64,000 nt of DNA, taken from Crotophaga sulcirostris (lineage: Eukaryota > Chordata > Aves > Cuculiformes > Crotophagidae). Of this stretch, positions 51,746 to 64,000 are shown piece after piece. The notes under the pieces were generated by a model. The model ran no database searches. It was not told where the DNA came from and worked only from the letters and a program-made list of their open reading frames with translations. The stretch spans positions 1,151,127-1,215,126 of the forward strand of contig VYZB01000169.1 of NCBI GenBank assembly GCA_013397455.1. The letters are read 5' to 3'. Made by a program: the position numbers and the translations under genes. How positions within the stretch are numbered: the first letter of the stretch is position 1; every line of letters starts with the position of its first letter.

Positions 51746-54700
51746 GGGAAAATTTTTCTTAAATTTCCATAAAGCATCCTGCTGCCTGCACGCTGTCCTC
51801 TCTAACCTGAAGTTACATCAGACAGCCTCTGCTTCACCACTTCATCCTTGGTGCCATTTCTCATGGCTTTGTGATACCTGCTCACCTGAATTTACTGCAA
51901 TTGCACAAGCACCTTCCCATTCGCAGAGCCATGAACAGAAATAGAGTGAAACACTCACAATGCCCTTCTCCATCTCTGCGTGCCCTGACCACAAGAAAAA
52001 TGAGTTCCCTCTTGCACTAACAACAAAGAACTCGAGGCCACGTTAATTGCACCAGGATGGGCAGCTTTCTCTGGGATAAAGTGGGAACTATGCTTGACGC
52101 CGGGCGTTTTTCTCCCTTCTCTCTCGAAGGATCTCAGATGCTTCTTTTGGTAGACGAAGTGATTTCTATTAAATATTTCTGGAAATCATCAGGAAGTACA
52201 TCCAGGGTGTTCTGCCCAAACCACCTGTGGGTTTGGTCCAACTGGAAGTTCCCCTCTCAGGAGAACAGCTGCACATAACATATTTTACTACCTGGCATCA
52301 CTTTGCACTCATTCTCTCTATTACCGTGACTTCCTACCTAGAAATTTTGTACAAAGTAGATGCAAGTTTGTACTTTTTCTGTACCCAACAGATGGTAGAA
52401 ACTTGGGAAAACTGCCAGTATTTTCTGGCTACCAAGGCTTCAGAAGACAGCAAACGGCATCTTCATTTGCAACTGTTGCATAAAGAAATCACACAAAAGG
52501 TACATAAAGGCAGTCACTCAAGCATGCGAGCTTTCTAACTCGTGGGGGAAAGTGCTTGGTTTTTTAAGACAGTAAATAGGACACATTTTTAGAAGCAAAA
52601 TTTACAGGGTTAGTGTGCATTGCTCACCTACAGCTTTTAGTTTTTGAATTGGCATAAAAGGAGATGATGTCTCCTTCTCCTCCCTCACACAGAAAACAAG
52701 GAAATTTCCATTTCCGCCTCAAGATGATCAATGATGCTGAGGGTGCCTTGAAGGTCTCGCTGGGCTGGGGACACTGGAGCTCCTCCACCAAAGCACAGGA
52801 TGCCAGGAAATAACCGGAGGCAAGAGAGACAAAAAGATGTGGAGATGGGGAAAAGAGGCTGGTGAGGTAGCAGGAGAAGCAGGGGCTTTGCATGGCGCGC
52901 AGCGTCCCACCTGCCCACCAAGCTGCTGACTGCTCGCCACCTGTCTGCTTGCATAAAGCTTCTTCGAGTTTATAACTAACAGCTTGAAAACCAGTATATA
53001 ACATCAAACTCTAAATCAGCGCTTCATGCTGACACACCATATGTCATCGTGTACTTAGGTAGTCACCAAAAGCGTTAACAGCAATTATTTAAAAATTATT
53101 ACAGTTTATTCATGCATAGAATCCCTTCTTGCATCGGCTGAAATCCTCTGAGCTGAGGTTTTTTTTGTTATAAACTGCATTTTTCCACATATTTTCAATC
53201 TTATTTTACGCTCTTTTAACTATTTTAATTTTATTTTGGTTTAAAACAACAAATTCGCTTACTGAAGTATTAACTTGCGGCAGTGTTTTGAGGGGAAATT
53301 ACTTCACAAAACTAAAATTAAAAGGTATGAGTTACTCTCCTTCATAAACTTTTTCATTTTTTATGGCTTAAAAGGGATTTAATACTTTATTGAAATTCTG
53401 AACGTCAGTACCTCACCAGAATACAGACTCCCAGCAGTAAATTCTCCTAAATCTTCCCTGTTTAGTTAAGGATTAAACCCCTTGTCTAACAATAATAGAT
53501 AACTACAACATGACCACCGCGTATCGGTTATTATTGATCAGTGCTGGACTACTTTAATAATTTCTATGCTAATGCACTCAATTCAGAGTTTGGTATTTTC
53601 ATAACAAGAACTATTAAAATAATGGAAGACCATCTGGAAAGACAGACTGAGCAGCTCCAATAACAAAATGGAACAGCAATCTCCAGTAGAGCATGGAAGC
53701 AGAGGAGATGTATGGAGGTGACTGAGGACCCGCAAAGTGGGACGGGGAACATCTTCCAGATCGCCCCAGGATATGCAGCAGAGACATGGGAAGAAGGAAA
53801 AAAAGAGATGAAGCTCCTGGACACGTTAACGGAGAAAAACATGACCTTCTTGGAGTGAGTTTTGTCACGCAGCTTGGAGTCTGCAAAACACAAGGATGAG
53901 CGGAGCTGGCAGAGGCTCCAGCAAGGGACAGGACTCCCTGGGGTGAAGCACTGCCAGGACAGGGGCAAGAACTTTCTACAGAAGACAGGAGCACTGGTTA
54001 TAGGGGACCCATACGGTCTGGGAAATAGCCCAGCCCGTGCTTACTCGCCCGGCTAATCCTTGTGCCCTGTAAGGACAACAGCGAAGCAGAGGACAGTAGG
54101 TGAAAAGTAAGTTTTAGAGCGCAGCTGAAGCTTTTTTATTATTATTGCAGATTTCATCACACACTGCTGAACTTTGCAATATATAAAACCATAAAACACA
54201 TTGAGCAGAGTTCAGCTGAAGGACTGTAAGTATCTAAATTAATTTTTCATACTCAGAAGATAACCAGACAAGCTTTACAACCGCAGCCTTCCCTGTCTGA
54301 GAGCTCTCTGCAGATTTTTTTTCCTTGCCTGCATGGTAATATTAACAATTAAGAGGTGAGCAGCTAAAGTACTTTGTACTGTGAGAGCCTGCAGGCACAA
54401 ACAAAACTGCTCCAAGCTCATCACCAGCTGGGGATGCCACTTTCTGCCCCCTTCTCTCCAGGCTTGCCATCTCTGCCCAGCCTTACAGCATCATCTGCTG
54501 GAGGATGGGACATGGCCCATTTTGAGGGGGCTGCAGGAAAGGGCAGGTGCTGCTGGGGCCACGGGGTTTAGTGGTGGTCTCCAAAAATGTGTGATTCACC
54601 ATCCCCCATTTCACATGGACTGATTTCTCCTGGATCAGCCATTCAAACTCCTCCTGTGGGCATCTCAAGGCCTTTTTAAAACCCAGAATAACTGAAGGTT

Positions 54701-54801
54701 TCCCTGCAGGGTCATTTTCTAAGAGTACAAGAACTAGATCTTCCAATGCTCAAGCTTCTTCTCCTGCTCCAACCTGCGACTGGTTTTCCAGTTTTCCACC
54801 C

Positions 54802-54840
54802 AAGGTCCCTTCCAATCTGAACCATTTGATGATTCTATGA
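54802..54840 (+). mobile_element. CR1 LINE 3' terminal stub
   Basis: Only the last ~39 bases remain: 'aaggtcccttccaatctgaa' followed by 'tgatgattctatga'. Confidence 0.8.
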
Positions 54841-57800
54841 AAAATGAGGGAAAGCCCATTCCCATGGATTTTCTCCAGTGGTACAGGCAGACCTGGGAGG
54901 CTGCAGTCAGCACTGACACTTTATCTTTGGATAAAGCAAGCACAAATAAAGAAAAAGTAATTAGATTAATCAAGTAGGGAACTATTTAGCAACTAATTAG
55001 AGTACTCAATTAATCATAACTTCTTCAAAACAATCTGCTAAAAATGGGTCAATAATGCCCAGGCAGAAAATAAACAGACCAGGACCAGATCCCTTGGATT
55101 GAAACTGCTAGGAATATCCTATAATAATACACAGAAGAGGGTAAGTCAGCCTAAAAAAAGGGCACGTCAATTCTCCTCCGTGTTTCACGCTAACTAAATC
55201 TATTTTCCTATTTATCTGCACCTTTTGCCGTATCGATCAGCAGCACAGAGCAAAGACTGTGGCAAAGTGACTTTTTATAGAGTCAGTGTGAGCAGGGAGC
55301 TGCGACGCAAGTGTCCCTGGCTTAACAAAAACCTGCTTGGGTCATCTGTCATCCTTAGGGCTCCTCACCACTATTAAAATTTCGGGAGAATTCATAGTAT
55401 TAAGACACAGAGAAGAAAAAAATCCCACAACTTCCAATTTCTACCTGTTACAGGTTCTAAACTCCTACGGTAAGCCTACAATAAGCAATTTTCATCATTG
55501 AGCTCGTGTTTTCCTCAAAGATAACTGCAAACTGGCAGTGGAAATACAGTGGCAATAAAGCAACAGCTAATGCTTCACTTATTCTGTGCTTTTTGTTGTG
55601 GAACATTCAGGGGTTTGTTTTTTCCTACCGTAACAAGTGCCAATCAAATGTTTAGGAGTTTCCTCACTCCACATTATTTACCATTGATCTCAGAGCACAA
55701 GATACACATCAATGCTAAGCATTTTTCTTTAAAGAAAGATTAATTCAGGTGCTAGCATGTATCTAAGAAACACACATAAATTCATGCAACATATAAAGGC
55801 AGAACTTACCACAGAAACCATTTCTTAGATAAATTTCCTGCTTATTCAGTACATATCTCAATAGGGATAAACCTCACTTGGCTTGGTTTTAGACAACACC
55901 TACTCGCTTAAAAGTTCATTCAGTCCCAGACTGGACATTAGAACATTAATTCTACAATGGTTTAAAGTATTTTTCCCAACACACTAAGCCAGATGGGTTT
56001 TTACCTTCCTTAGAACAAGAGTTTTTAGAGGGTTTTTCAACTCCATCAATTAAAAGCCACAGCAGTCTACAAAGATCATCCCTTCTACTGCCAGAAGACA
56101 CAATGAGTTACAGCCATCTACAGAATTTGAAAACAATTTTCAATGCCCCTAACAAAATGCTCTTCCTGCATTTCAACTAAATATTGATATTCATCTTTAT
56201 AAAAACATTCACGTTTCCTTTTAACTTATTGATTGCAGATATACTTTGCCATGAGCTGTGCTTCTGAACTTGGGCAAAGCCACTGTGGGTTTTTTATCCT
56301 GTGGGACACAGCTGCAGAGGAGCTTGAGCGATCCAATACTGACACCAATGATGCTTTCTTTTACCCTGCACTGATTTTTTTTTTATCCTGACTTATATTT
56401 GCATTTTCTTATTCTGGTCTGGCAGTGGCAGCTCCAGCATCAATTCTGAGCTCTGCATCCTGACCAACAAGACCCTCTACACAGCCACGTGCTTGAAATA
56501 CAGCTAAAACTATCAGAACCAGGATCTTTGTGGTTCCTATGGGCTGACTCCAGTTCATGCTTGGTTATGCACTGACACTCTCAAAGAGCACATCAATGCA
56601 CCAAGAGCATGTAAATGTTTGCTGGGTGACCAAAAGGAGAAGCAAATGAGCAGTTTAAATAAATAGGGAAAATCAGGAAATAATAATAAATAATTTAAAA
56701 ACCCTAAATCCAGATATATGACATTCTACAGGAAACATATACAAAGATTTTGCCTTCCCATATCAAAACACTTCACGAATCGTTTTGCAGATGTGGCTCT
56801 AGGCTGTTTTCTGATCCAATGGATGTTAGCAGATGATGTGAATGAAATGTCAGTAAATAGGTTAAAGATATTATATCTCTAGCGATGCAGTAATTCTACC
56901 TGATTACTTAGAAATGTCAGAGTTCTCCAGCTCCTCGTTGGGGATGAGAGCTTTTGCTGGAGCCCTTCTGAGGAGCAAGGAGACCAGATTTGGGTATTCA
57001 AGGCAGCTCCTTTCTTAAGCTAGGTTTCCATTGGTGATGTTCTTTTGGGATAACACAGATAAAGTAACAATGGTTAAGAGTCAAGAAAAATAAGCTATAT
57101 TACTGTATTCCCAGATCTTAGGTTACCAAAGACTTTCAGCTGTGTAGATAAGTCAGTGCAGATCAGACGCCGTTACAGCCCAGATCCACTCTCACAGTGG
57201 ATACCAAACAGGACAACAATGCATTTCTTAAACCCTGCTCCAATTATTGACCTTTTTTTGAAACCTCCAAAACAAAGGTGAGTGCAAGGAAGCGTTAAGC
57301 AGATAAATGTGGCCTCCTCTGCTCCAGAGCACATGGCTCCACCACCAGACTGAAAAAGAAAAACCTGAGCCAAACGTCTGTTCAGGTAACATGATGAAAA
57401 ACATCTTAGCCCAATGCAGAAAATAAAAACAAGAAAAAGGACAACAGCATTACTGAAATCACAAAAGGAGGAATAACTTCTCTTTAAGAAAGTGGCAAAA
57501 TCTCACTTGAAAAAATTGGCTAAAAATCCCACCAGGCCAGAAAGGAGGATGCACTTAGGAGGTGATGCTCAGGAGGACACAGGCTCCGACGGCTCCCCGT
57601 GCCCACACTGCCTCTTGCAAAGGAAAATGAAGCTTTTCAGTTTTACGAGAGCCAAAGGAATTCGCTATAACTGATGAGCCCAAAACTGCAGCCTGCAACC
57701 TGCTCACATTTTTACAGTGAACTCAAAGTAACTGTACTCGTATTTTCACCGGCTCATTATGTAAAATAAAACCCAGCTGAAAGCCAGTGTGGGGCCACAA

Positions 57801-59599
57801 AATGCCTTCAATTATCTTTCAGTTCTGTTCCAGCACAAATGCAGCCAACATCTCACGGGTTCAGAGGGGCTGAGGTTTTTGTCTTAATAGCCTTTTCCTT
57901 CCTCAACGCTGCACAGCTTCAGCAAGATTTTCTGCCAGTTTGTTTGGCCCTAACAAGTTATTTTACCACTAAAACAAAACACAACGTGTCCAGGAGCATT
58001 AAATATTTTCCACAAGGCCTTGTTTTACAGTGACTCCAAAAATGACAGTGCCAAATTACGATTTCACAACAGATGTTTTCCAGATGTGCCAAGCATCTTA
58101 CGTATATGTGGACTTCTTCCAAAACGCTATGCAAGTTGTACCTGCTGCACATAGACAGGTTGACCCCTGAATTTCTGCTTCTGGGAAACTATTCTCATGA
58201 ATAATTTTCTCCAGAAAATGGTCACATATTTCAAATGCATACAGCAGGGTGAAGAATAAAGTCTGATGATAACCACTCTATGGAACAAATGGGAAAGTAA
58301 TGGGAAGTCGCGGATGGAGAGGTGCAGCACTGTGAGCGCCACTTCTCCACCGCACACCTACGCGCCAGGTACCAGCCAGCTGAGCACACGGCATGGAAAC
58401 CATCCAGCATCAGAAACCTGCAGATGATCAAGGGCTTCAGCAGCCTGACATTTTGTTAACACAGATTGCTCCATTCTCAGGACACAAAGGACAAACGCGG
58501 GAGGGTGGTGCCAGCCCAGCTGAGCAGGAGCAGCCACACAGTGCCAGCATGAACCTGCCCCTCAGACAAGGGCTGCTCTAAATTTTATGCTCTAAATGGT
58601 AAATATTCCTCACTCCAACCTCTTTTCCTCAAGTGCCAGCTCACTGATGGCAACGAGCCCATAGGAAAGAAGAGGTCCCGCACCACACGCTGCAGTGATG
58701 CCTCTGTACAGCTTAAACCACAGAGTGTTTGGGGCAGGAGAACAGAAATCTCTACCACTTTCTACCCCTAAAGCCCCTTCCCAGAAGGACCTGAGTATCC
58801 TCTCTGAAATAATTTTTAAGCTACAATTCCTCGCATTATTCCTGAAAAACAGCTGCCTTTGCTAAACTCTCAACTAAATTGACAAGCGAGGAGGAAAGAG
58901 AACTCTGACAGACCTTGCCAGGAGATTGCAGTCATTGCAGGAAGAGACAAACCCCATGCATTTTACATGGCCAGGCTCTTACAGGTGACCCTTTGTTTAG
59001 CCCTTGAGACCGTTTTCACTGAAAACCACCTTCACTCAGAAGGAAAACAAATGCGTCCTTTGAACTTGCCAAGCCAATAGGCTTTTTACTACAAAGGTTA
59101 CATTTAAATATAATTGTAAGCGAGCAAGTTTCTCACTCCACACCATGCAGTTCTTTCCTCCTCTGAATTTTTAACCGAAAAAGCAGAAGAGGAATAAGCT
59201 GTGTTTTTCTCCACAGCAGGTGTCCATTACTGTGGGGATTTTTTTGTTCATTACGAGATGAGGAGGCTGCAATTGTATTTGCAGAACTGCAATATTTCCT
59301 TTCCCTTCCAGAGTCCCAACCCCAAATATGTGCCATGCGTTATGCAAGTACAGTAGTCTGCCTGGTTTCAGAACCTGCTGTCCCACGTGCCAAGGACAGC
59401 ACAACTCGACACTTACAGATATTACACACCACAATCACAGCTCTACTGACCGCTACCTGTTGTGTCCCTGCCTGGGCACAGGGATTCTGCATTCAGTAGC
59501 CCCAGCCAGTCTGTGCCCCTCCTTCACCCCTGCAAAATCCACAGAAAAAACAGCACATGGCAGAGGATTTTCTAGGGACAGAGAGCCTGGAATTGGGAT

Positions 59600-59792
59600 G
59601 AATTAACAAGAGCTCCGAGAGTAATTTCTATGACCTTGAGAAAGTCACTGGCTCTCTTCTAGACTCCAATTCCTCCTCTATAATGGGTGGATTACTATTT
59701 TCCTGGTATGCAGGGGTGTTGCAAGGTCTAATTCATTAATCTTCGTAAAGCATTCCAGGTCACTTTGATGGAAAATGCAAAATATTATCAGT
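59600..59792 (+). mobile_element. MIR-like core-SINE relic
   Basis: The block order matches MIR: 'tatgaccttgagaaagtcac', a pyrimidine-rich segment ending 'ctcctctataatgggtgga', then 'ggggtgttgcaaggtctaat', then 'cttcgtaaagcattccaggt', and a tail 'tgcaaaatattatc'. The tail resembles the non-mammalian amniote form. It is diverged and the boundaries are approximate. Confidence 0.72.
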
Positions 59793-60090
59793 AAAAGCCT
59801 CCTATTTAAATCTCACCTGGAAACCTTCCTCTTACTCCCTAATTTGTGATTGATCCCCACTCAATTAGAGGTAATGGGATTTACATGCACACTCCAGCAG
59901 CAGAACAGACCCCACAGGAAGGTGCCAGCAATGCTGTCGGTGTTAATTCACGTGGAGTAGCCAGGCAATCAGTGCCCACAACTCAATGAGCCACGGTTGG
60001 GTGCTGCACAGGGACCACCCGAGTCAGTGCTGAGCAAAGGGATGGGCACAACCCCCCCACACCCCAGCACCCATCCCTACACACACACAG

Positions 60091-60139
60091 GTTGGACTTG
60101 ATGATTTCAGAGGTCTCTTCCAACCTGGTTATACTGTGA
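60091..60139 (+). mobile_element. CR1 LINE 3' terminal stub, other subfamily
   Basis: The sequence 'gttggacttgatgatttcag' followed by 'aggtctcttccaacctggtt' and 'atactgtga' is the 3' end of a different CR1 subfamily. It follows a short CA-rich stretch. Confidence 0.72.
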
Positions 60140-60967
60140 AACAGCTTCACTCCTAATTAACTATGCACTTTACGATTCAAATTCCTCTAGGTGACTCGGC
60201 TTTTTGCTAAGAAAAAACCCAAAGTTTCTACTCAAAGAGCCTTGGAGTCACTAGCAGACAGACCAGATCTGCAGATAATCCATTAGCTCACTATGTCAAG
60301 TTATAATGTTCGTGGGAATTGCTGCATTTCACGTGGGTGAGGGAAGGCAGATAACCTCACCACTGGCTCCTTGTGCACCTCCAACAAGAACACGGCTTCA
60401 ATACAATATGCAAAAAAAGCAACTGAGAATTACAAAGGGCTTTCTCAGTACCTTGTGCTGCGAAGCTCTGGCAGAGTGCTTAGTTTAAACAGTATTCCTC
60501 TGACTTCACGACATCTCCTTTAGGATTCAGCCCTCTCAAGCATATTAGCAAAAAGTGCCTGTTAAACCCGAGAGCGGGGAGGCAGGAAGGGACCCAAGGC
60601 TGGGGGAAGCTGCGCTGGCTTTTTTACCTTGCAGCCACTTAATTGAATGTGCAGCCTCCAGCCTGTTGGCATTCCCCAGCACTCACAGTTTCAATTTACT
60701 CCATGGGTTTTTGTACTGAGCACCCTGAAAAATTAGCATTTGTGCTGAATAGCTTTTAATCAACTACTCTCAAGTGTCAGTCCTTTTTATCTTTAAAGCA
60801 TTTCCAATTCTCCTTGCCTGAGTCTCCATTAGCCCTAATATTTATTCTATACATTTATTTTCCTCCACTCAGTTTCCAGCACCCTTTACCACGCTCTAAT
60901 CATCTTTATCTTTAATGTTACCTTTTAACCTTCTCAGTTTTCTTTTTAAAGCAATCTCTGTCTCTTT

Positions 60968-61062
60968 CAGTGTTTGTTGTGGGGTTTTTTTGTGGGTTTT
61001 TGTTCCTTTGCTTGTTTCATGGTGTGTGTATGTTTGTTTGGCAGGGGGGGAGGTTGTTTTGC
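60968..61062. repeat. GT-rich low-complexity tract
   Basis: Strong strand asymmetry, with GTTTG, GTGGG and GTGTGTGT repeats and a G8 run on the plus strand. The 106-codon frame over it is a composition effect. Confidence 0.65.
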
Positions 61063-63636
61063 ACTTTGCCAACAGCTGGGTGAGCTCAGCTTTTTGCTCC
61101 ACAAACATTGTCCATGTGCCTGCCCTGCATGACACCCAGCTGAGGGAGAGTCCTCCCCACGAGCACCACTGTGGAAATTACGTTCTGAAATTTATAGCTC
61201 ATTGCAATTGTATTTTCATAACATTTGACACATGAGAAATCCTCCAAATTACTGCAGAAGCAACAGAAGAATCAAAAAAGAAATAAGAGGAAAAAAACAT
61301 GTTGTAGCATCGGTGCAACCATGAAGGACTACGAGGTAAAACATGCACAGGGTGTGCAGGGAAAGGCAATATCTTTTATTAGAATAACATTTTGGTAAAA
61401 AAGCAGGTAAACTGCTCTTTGCAGGACTATGAGGGATGCAGCAATGCAGAGGAGGCTCAGTAAACGCGTCACTTTTTAATCGTGACTTTTTAAAGTCACA
61501 CCCCACTTTGCTGGCACCTCTCCAGTTTATTCAGCATGTAGAGCAGTTAGGAAAACTGCTGACAGAAAGGTGGGAGCTAATATTAAATTCAACAAAATAA
61601 AAAAGCTAAAGTTTCCTGTAATGTTTCCTACATGGGACTCTTCAATATTTAAGTATGGTTTAAATTCCCAGTTTCAAGTACAATAAATATTAACCTGATT
61701 TGCAGAGAGAAGTGAGGGGGATGCAGTGAGTCTAGGTTGCCATCAAATCATGATAAGAGCATCTTGGATGCAAACAGAACAGAAAAATAGGTAAAAATCA
61801 AAGTCAAACACTTGGTACAAGCAGTACCAAAGTTTGCATAAAAACTCCAACTGGTAAATGCAACCCACATCCCTCTGCCTCTTCCCACATCCTTTACTCC
61901 ATTTCCCCATCCTCCTTTGTCCTCTTCCTATGCTCTCATTCCCCATCTCAACTGCTAAGGCTGTGCATCAAAAGAAGCTTCATTATCACCTCCCAGCTTT
62001 CCTGAAATCACCGCAGAGAAGATTTAGCAATGCCAGGCTTTGAGCCAGCTGAGCAGATGCCACCCTAAAGAATAATGAGCTGCATCTCTTTTCTCTGTCC
62101 CCAACCATACCAAGCTGCAATTCTGGATGCTTTAAACTGAGACTGCCTCATCCTACTCTTGTCTTCTTCCATGCCATGGAGTTTTAGGCTGAGGTTTTCT
62201 ACTTCCAATGTGTAGACAGTTCCTTAAATCCTTTTCTTAACCACCTATCATACCCTCATTTGCATCCATGCAGAGCAGGGACTCCTGAACAATGCTTGAT
62301 GCCAGTGTGGTCCTCCAGGAAGGCAGACAGGTTGCATATTTCATTAACTGTGCACTTTAGTGGCTGCAGCTCAACGAGTACACCCTAAATTACAGGGGGG
62401 GGAAGAAATCAGAATACTAACTTTCTTTTTTCTTTTTTAAGATGTTAATGCTGCTACAGAAATATCCTTTAACTCCTTTGTTCAACAGTAGATACATGAC
62501 ATGAAGCTGTCTGGTTTTATAGGAGATATTACAGCCATACACGTCAAGACTAGCAACTGGAGAAGATTAATAGACTGGTCCTTAAATAAGATGAAACAGA
62601 TAACAGCCACCAAATAAAACTGTTCACAGGGGCCTCAGTCATGGCAGTGGTAAAAAACTTGCCACAATTTCATATTAAAAACAAAAGGCCACATTACAGT
62701 CACTCCTGCACTCCCGAAACGGTCGTTGCCTCAAACTAGAGTTATAAAAACATTGGGAATGCTGGACAGGGATCACTTTAGATAACACCACTTTTCCCAC
62801 TCGTTTCATCCCTGGTACGTTTCCCTCATTTCAGCTTTACCAGCCGAAACCAAAATCTGTCACCAGTCCATGTAGAGTCCCAGCACCAGGAAAACAGATT
62901 TTGTTTTGGAGAAGTGGGCACAGGCAATGGCATCGCTGTGAGGAGTTACAGTGGGCAAAACTCAGCTTCTGACTGACTGTTCCAAATTTAGTGTCTGTCA
63001 CAGTGTTCCAGTCCCACTTTCCTTTTAACCTGTAGGGCTACCACTATGGCCATGAGGTCCTCAGCAAACACTTCCTATTACTGATATTTATTAGGTCTCA
63101 AAGCCTTTTTTAACATACATCCCCTCCCCACTTTTCTTTTTTAATTCTTACATGCACTTCCTCTTTGGGGACTTTTTGTGGGACTTTGTTAGTACCTTCA
63201 CTAATATTGATTCTTTTCTTACACACAAACTTCCCACACTCTCTTGCTATTGGCATTGAATTTCAGTGAAAGCCCAACTCTATCAGGGAGAGTTTCATAA
63301 CTGACCCTTAGAGGACCAAGACCTCCCTTCCACACATTTCAGCAATGGGAGTAAATGGAAATAGTCTTAAAGACCTTAGACACACTTCTACAAAATTCCT
63401 ATTAGCCAAGTTAGGAGCAGACTGTCTCATGTCTGCATCCTCACATAAATCAATGGAATTTCCATTATTTACCCAACAGATTGATGCAGTCTGTTTATAA
63501 GGAGTTAAGCTGTCAGTCACATTTAAGAGGATTCAGCCCAAAAAAACAGGTAAAATTGATCCTTCCCCAAAGGACTCAGTGGAGGGAGCTGAAGAAACAG
63601 CATGGGAATAGTAAGGAATCCCTTTGGTATTCAGAG

Positions 63637-64000
63637 TCATAGAATCACTCACTCATAGAATCATAGAATTGCTTGGTTGGAAAAGACCTTGGAGATTGAG
63701 TCCAACCATACCTGTCCATCTCTATATCCCATCCCTGAGCACTTCATCTACCCACCTTTTAAGCACCTCCAGGGATGGCAACTCAACCACCTCCCTGGGC
63801 AGCTGTTCCAGTGTCTTAGTGCCCTTCAGAGAAGGATTTTTCCCTGATGTCTAATGTGAACCTCCCCTGGCATAACTTGAGAATATTTCCTCTTGTCCCA
63901 TCACCTGTCACCTGGGAGAAGAGACCAACACCCACCTTGCTCCAACCTTCTTTCAGGGAGTCGTAGGCAGTGGTAAGGTCTCCCCTCAGCTCCCTTTTTC
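63637..64000 (-). mobile_element. CR1 LINE 3' portion, cut by the window edge
   Basis: On the plus strand it starts 'tcatagaatcactcactcat' (a terminus with a repeated 'catagaatca' unit). It continues with 'ttgcttggttggaaaagacc', 'cacctccagggatggcaact' and 'gggcagctgttccagtgtct' up to the last base. This is a CR1 subfamily distinct from the main group and probably continues past 64000. Confidence 0.93.

Larger units (their letters stand above)
23349..64000 (-). other. FSTL4: Presumed FSTL4 intron upstream of the EF-hand exons
   Basis: The Kazal-domain exon should lie upstream in the gene, at higher coordinates. I looked on the minus strand for its VCGSDG and YENHC motifs and found no match, so the whole segment is most simply intron. 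It holds the assembly gap (25190-25769), eleven young-looking CR1 fragments, an old CR1-like relic, a MIR-like SINE, a tandem duplication, a palindrome and simple repeats, all listed separately. The long repeat-poor stretches 27262-31365, 39465-48486, 49049-54801, 54841-59599 and 60140-63636 contain nothing else I can identify. The missing Kazal exon could lie in the gap, but 580 bases is a small target. Confidence 0.6.

Overview
The window looks like vertebrate, and specifically bird, nuclear DNA. It is AT-leaning and intron-rich, and it carries about fourteen 3'-truncated copies of the CR1 LINE with the 3' ends typical of birds (a 'gattctatg'-type terminal repeat and a 'cccttccaac' block just inside it). 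There is one 580-base run of N, as in a draft assembly. I see no bacterial, viral or organellar features and cannot name the species.

The only gene I can support is on the minus strand. Two adjacent coding exons (23158-23348 and 19365-19485) have correct splice signals and compatible phases. Together they encode the paired EF-hand calcium-binding region of a follistatin-like / SPARC-family secreted glycoprotein, best matched by FSTL4 (follistatin-related protein 4). The short segment that follows the Kazal domain ('GDTCTMADYSRLK') and both canonical EF-hand loops are readable. The Kazal exon, which should lie upstream (higher coordinates), and the immunoglobulin-like exons, which should lie downstream (lower coordinates), were not found. 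The window is therefore an internal slice of a large gene, with introns of more than 40 kb and more than 19 kb on either side of the exon pair.

Layout: 1-19364 is downstream intron with two CR1 fragments and an unusual pair of inverted 39-base near-identical sequences (9390-9428 and 14081-14119). The segment 19365-23348 holds the EF-hand exon pair and the 3.67 kb intron between them. The segment 23349-64000 is upstream intron, with an assembly gap (25190-25769), most of the CR1 copies, one older CR1-like relic (33084-33352), one MIR-like core-SINE (59600-59792), simple repeats, a 25-base tandem duplication and a 22-base perfect palindrome. The remaining open reading frames look like chance or CR1-derived frames.

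I found no convincing new biological system. The observations most worth checking are the long-range 39-base inverted pair, the CR1 inverted pairs that could fold into double-stranded RNA within the pre-mRNA, and the CR1 subfamily signature.
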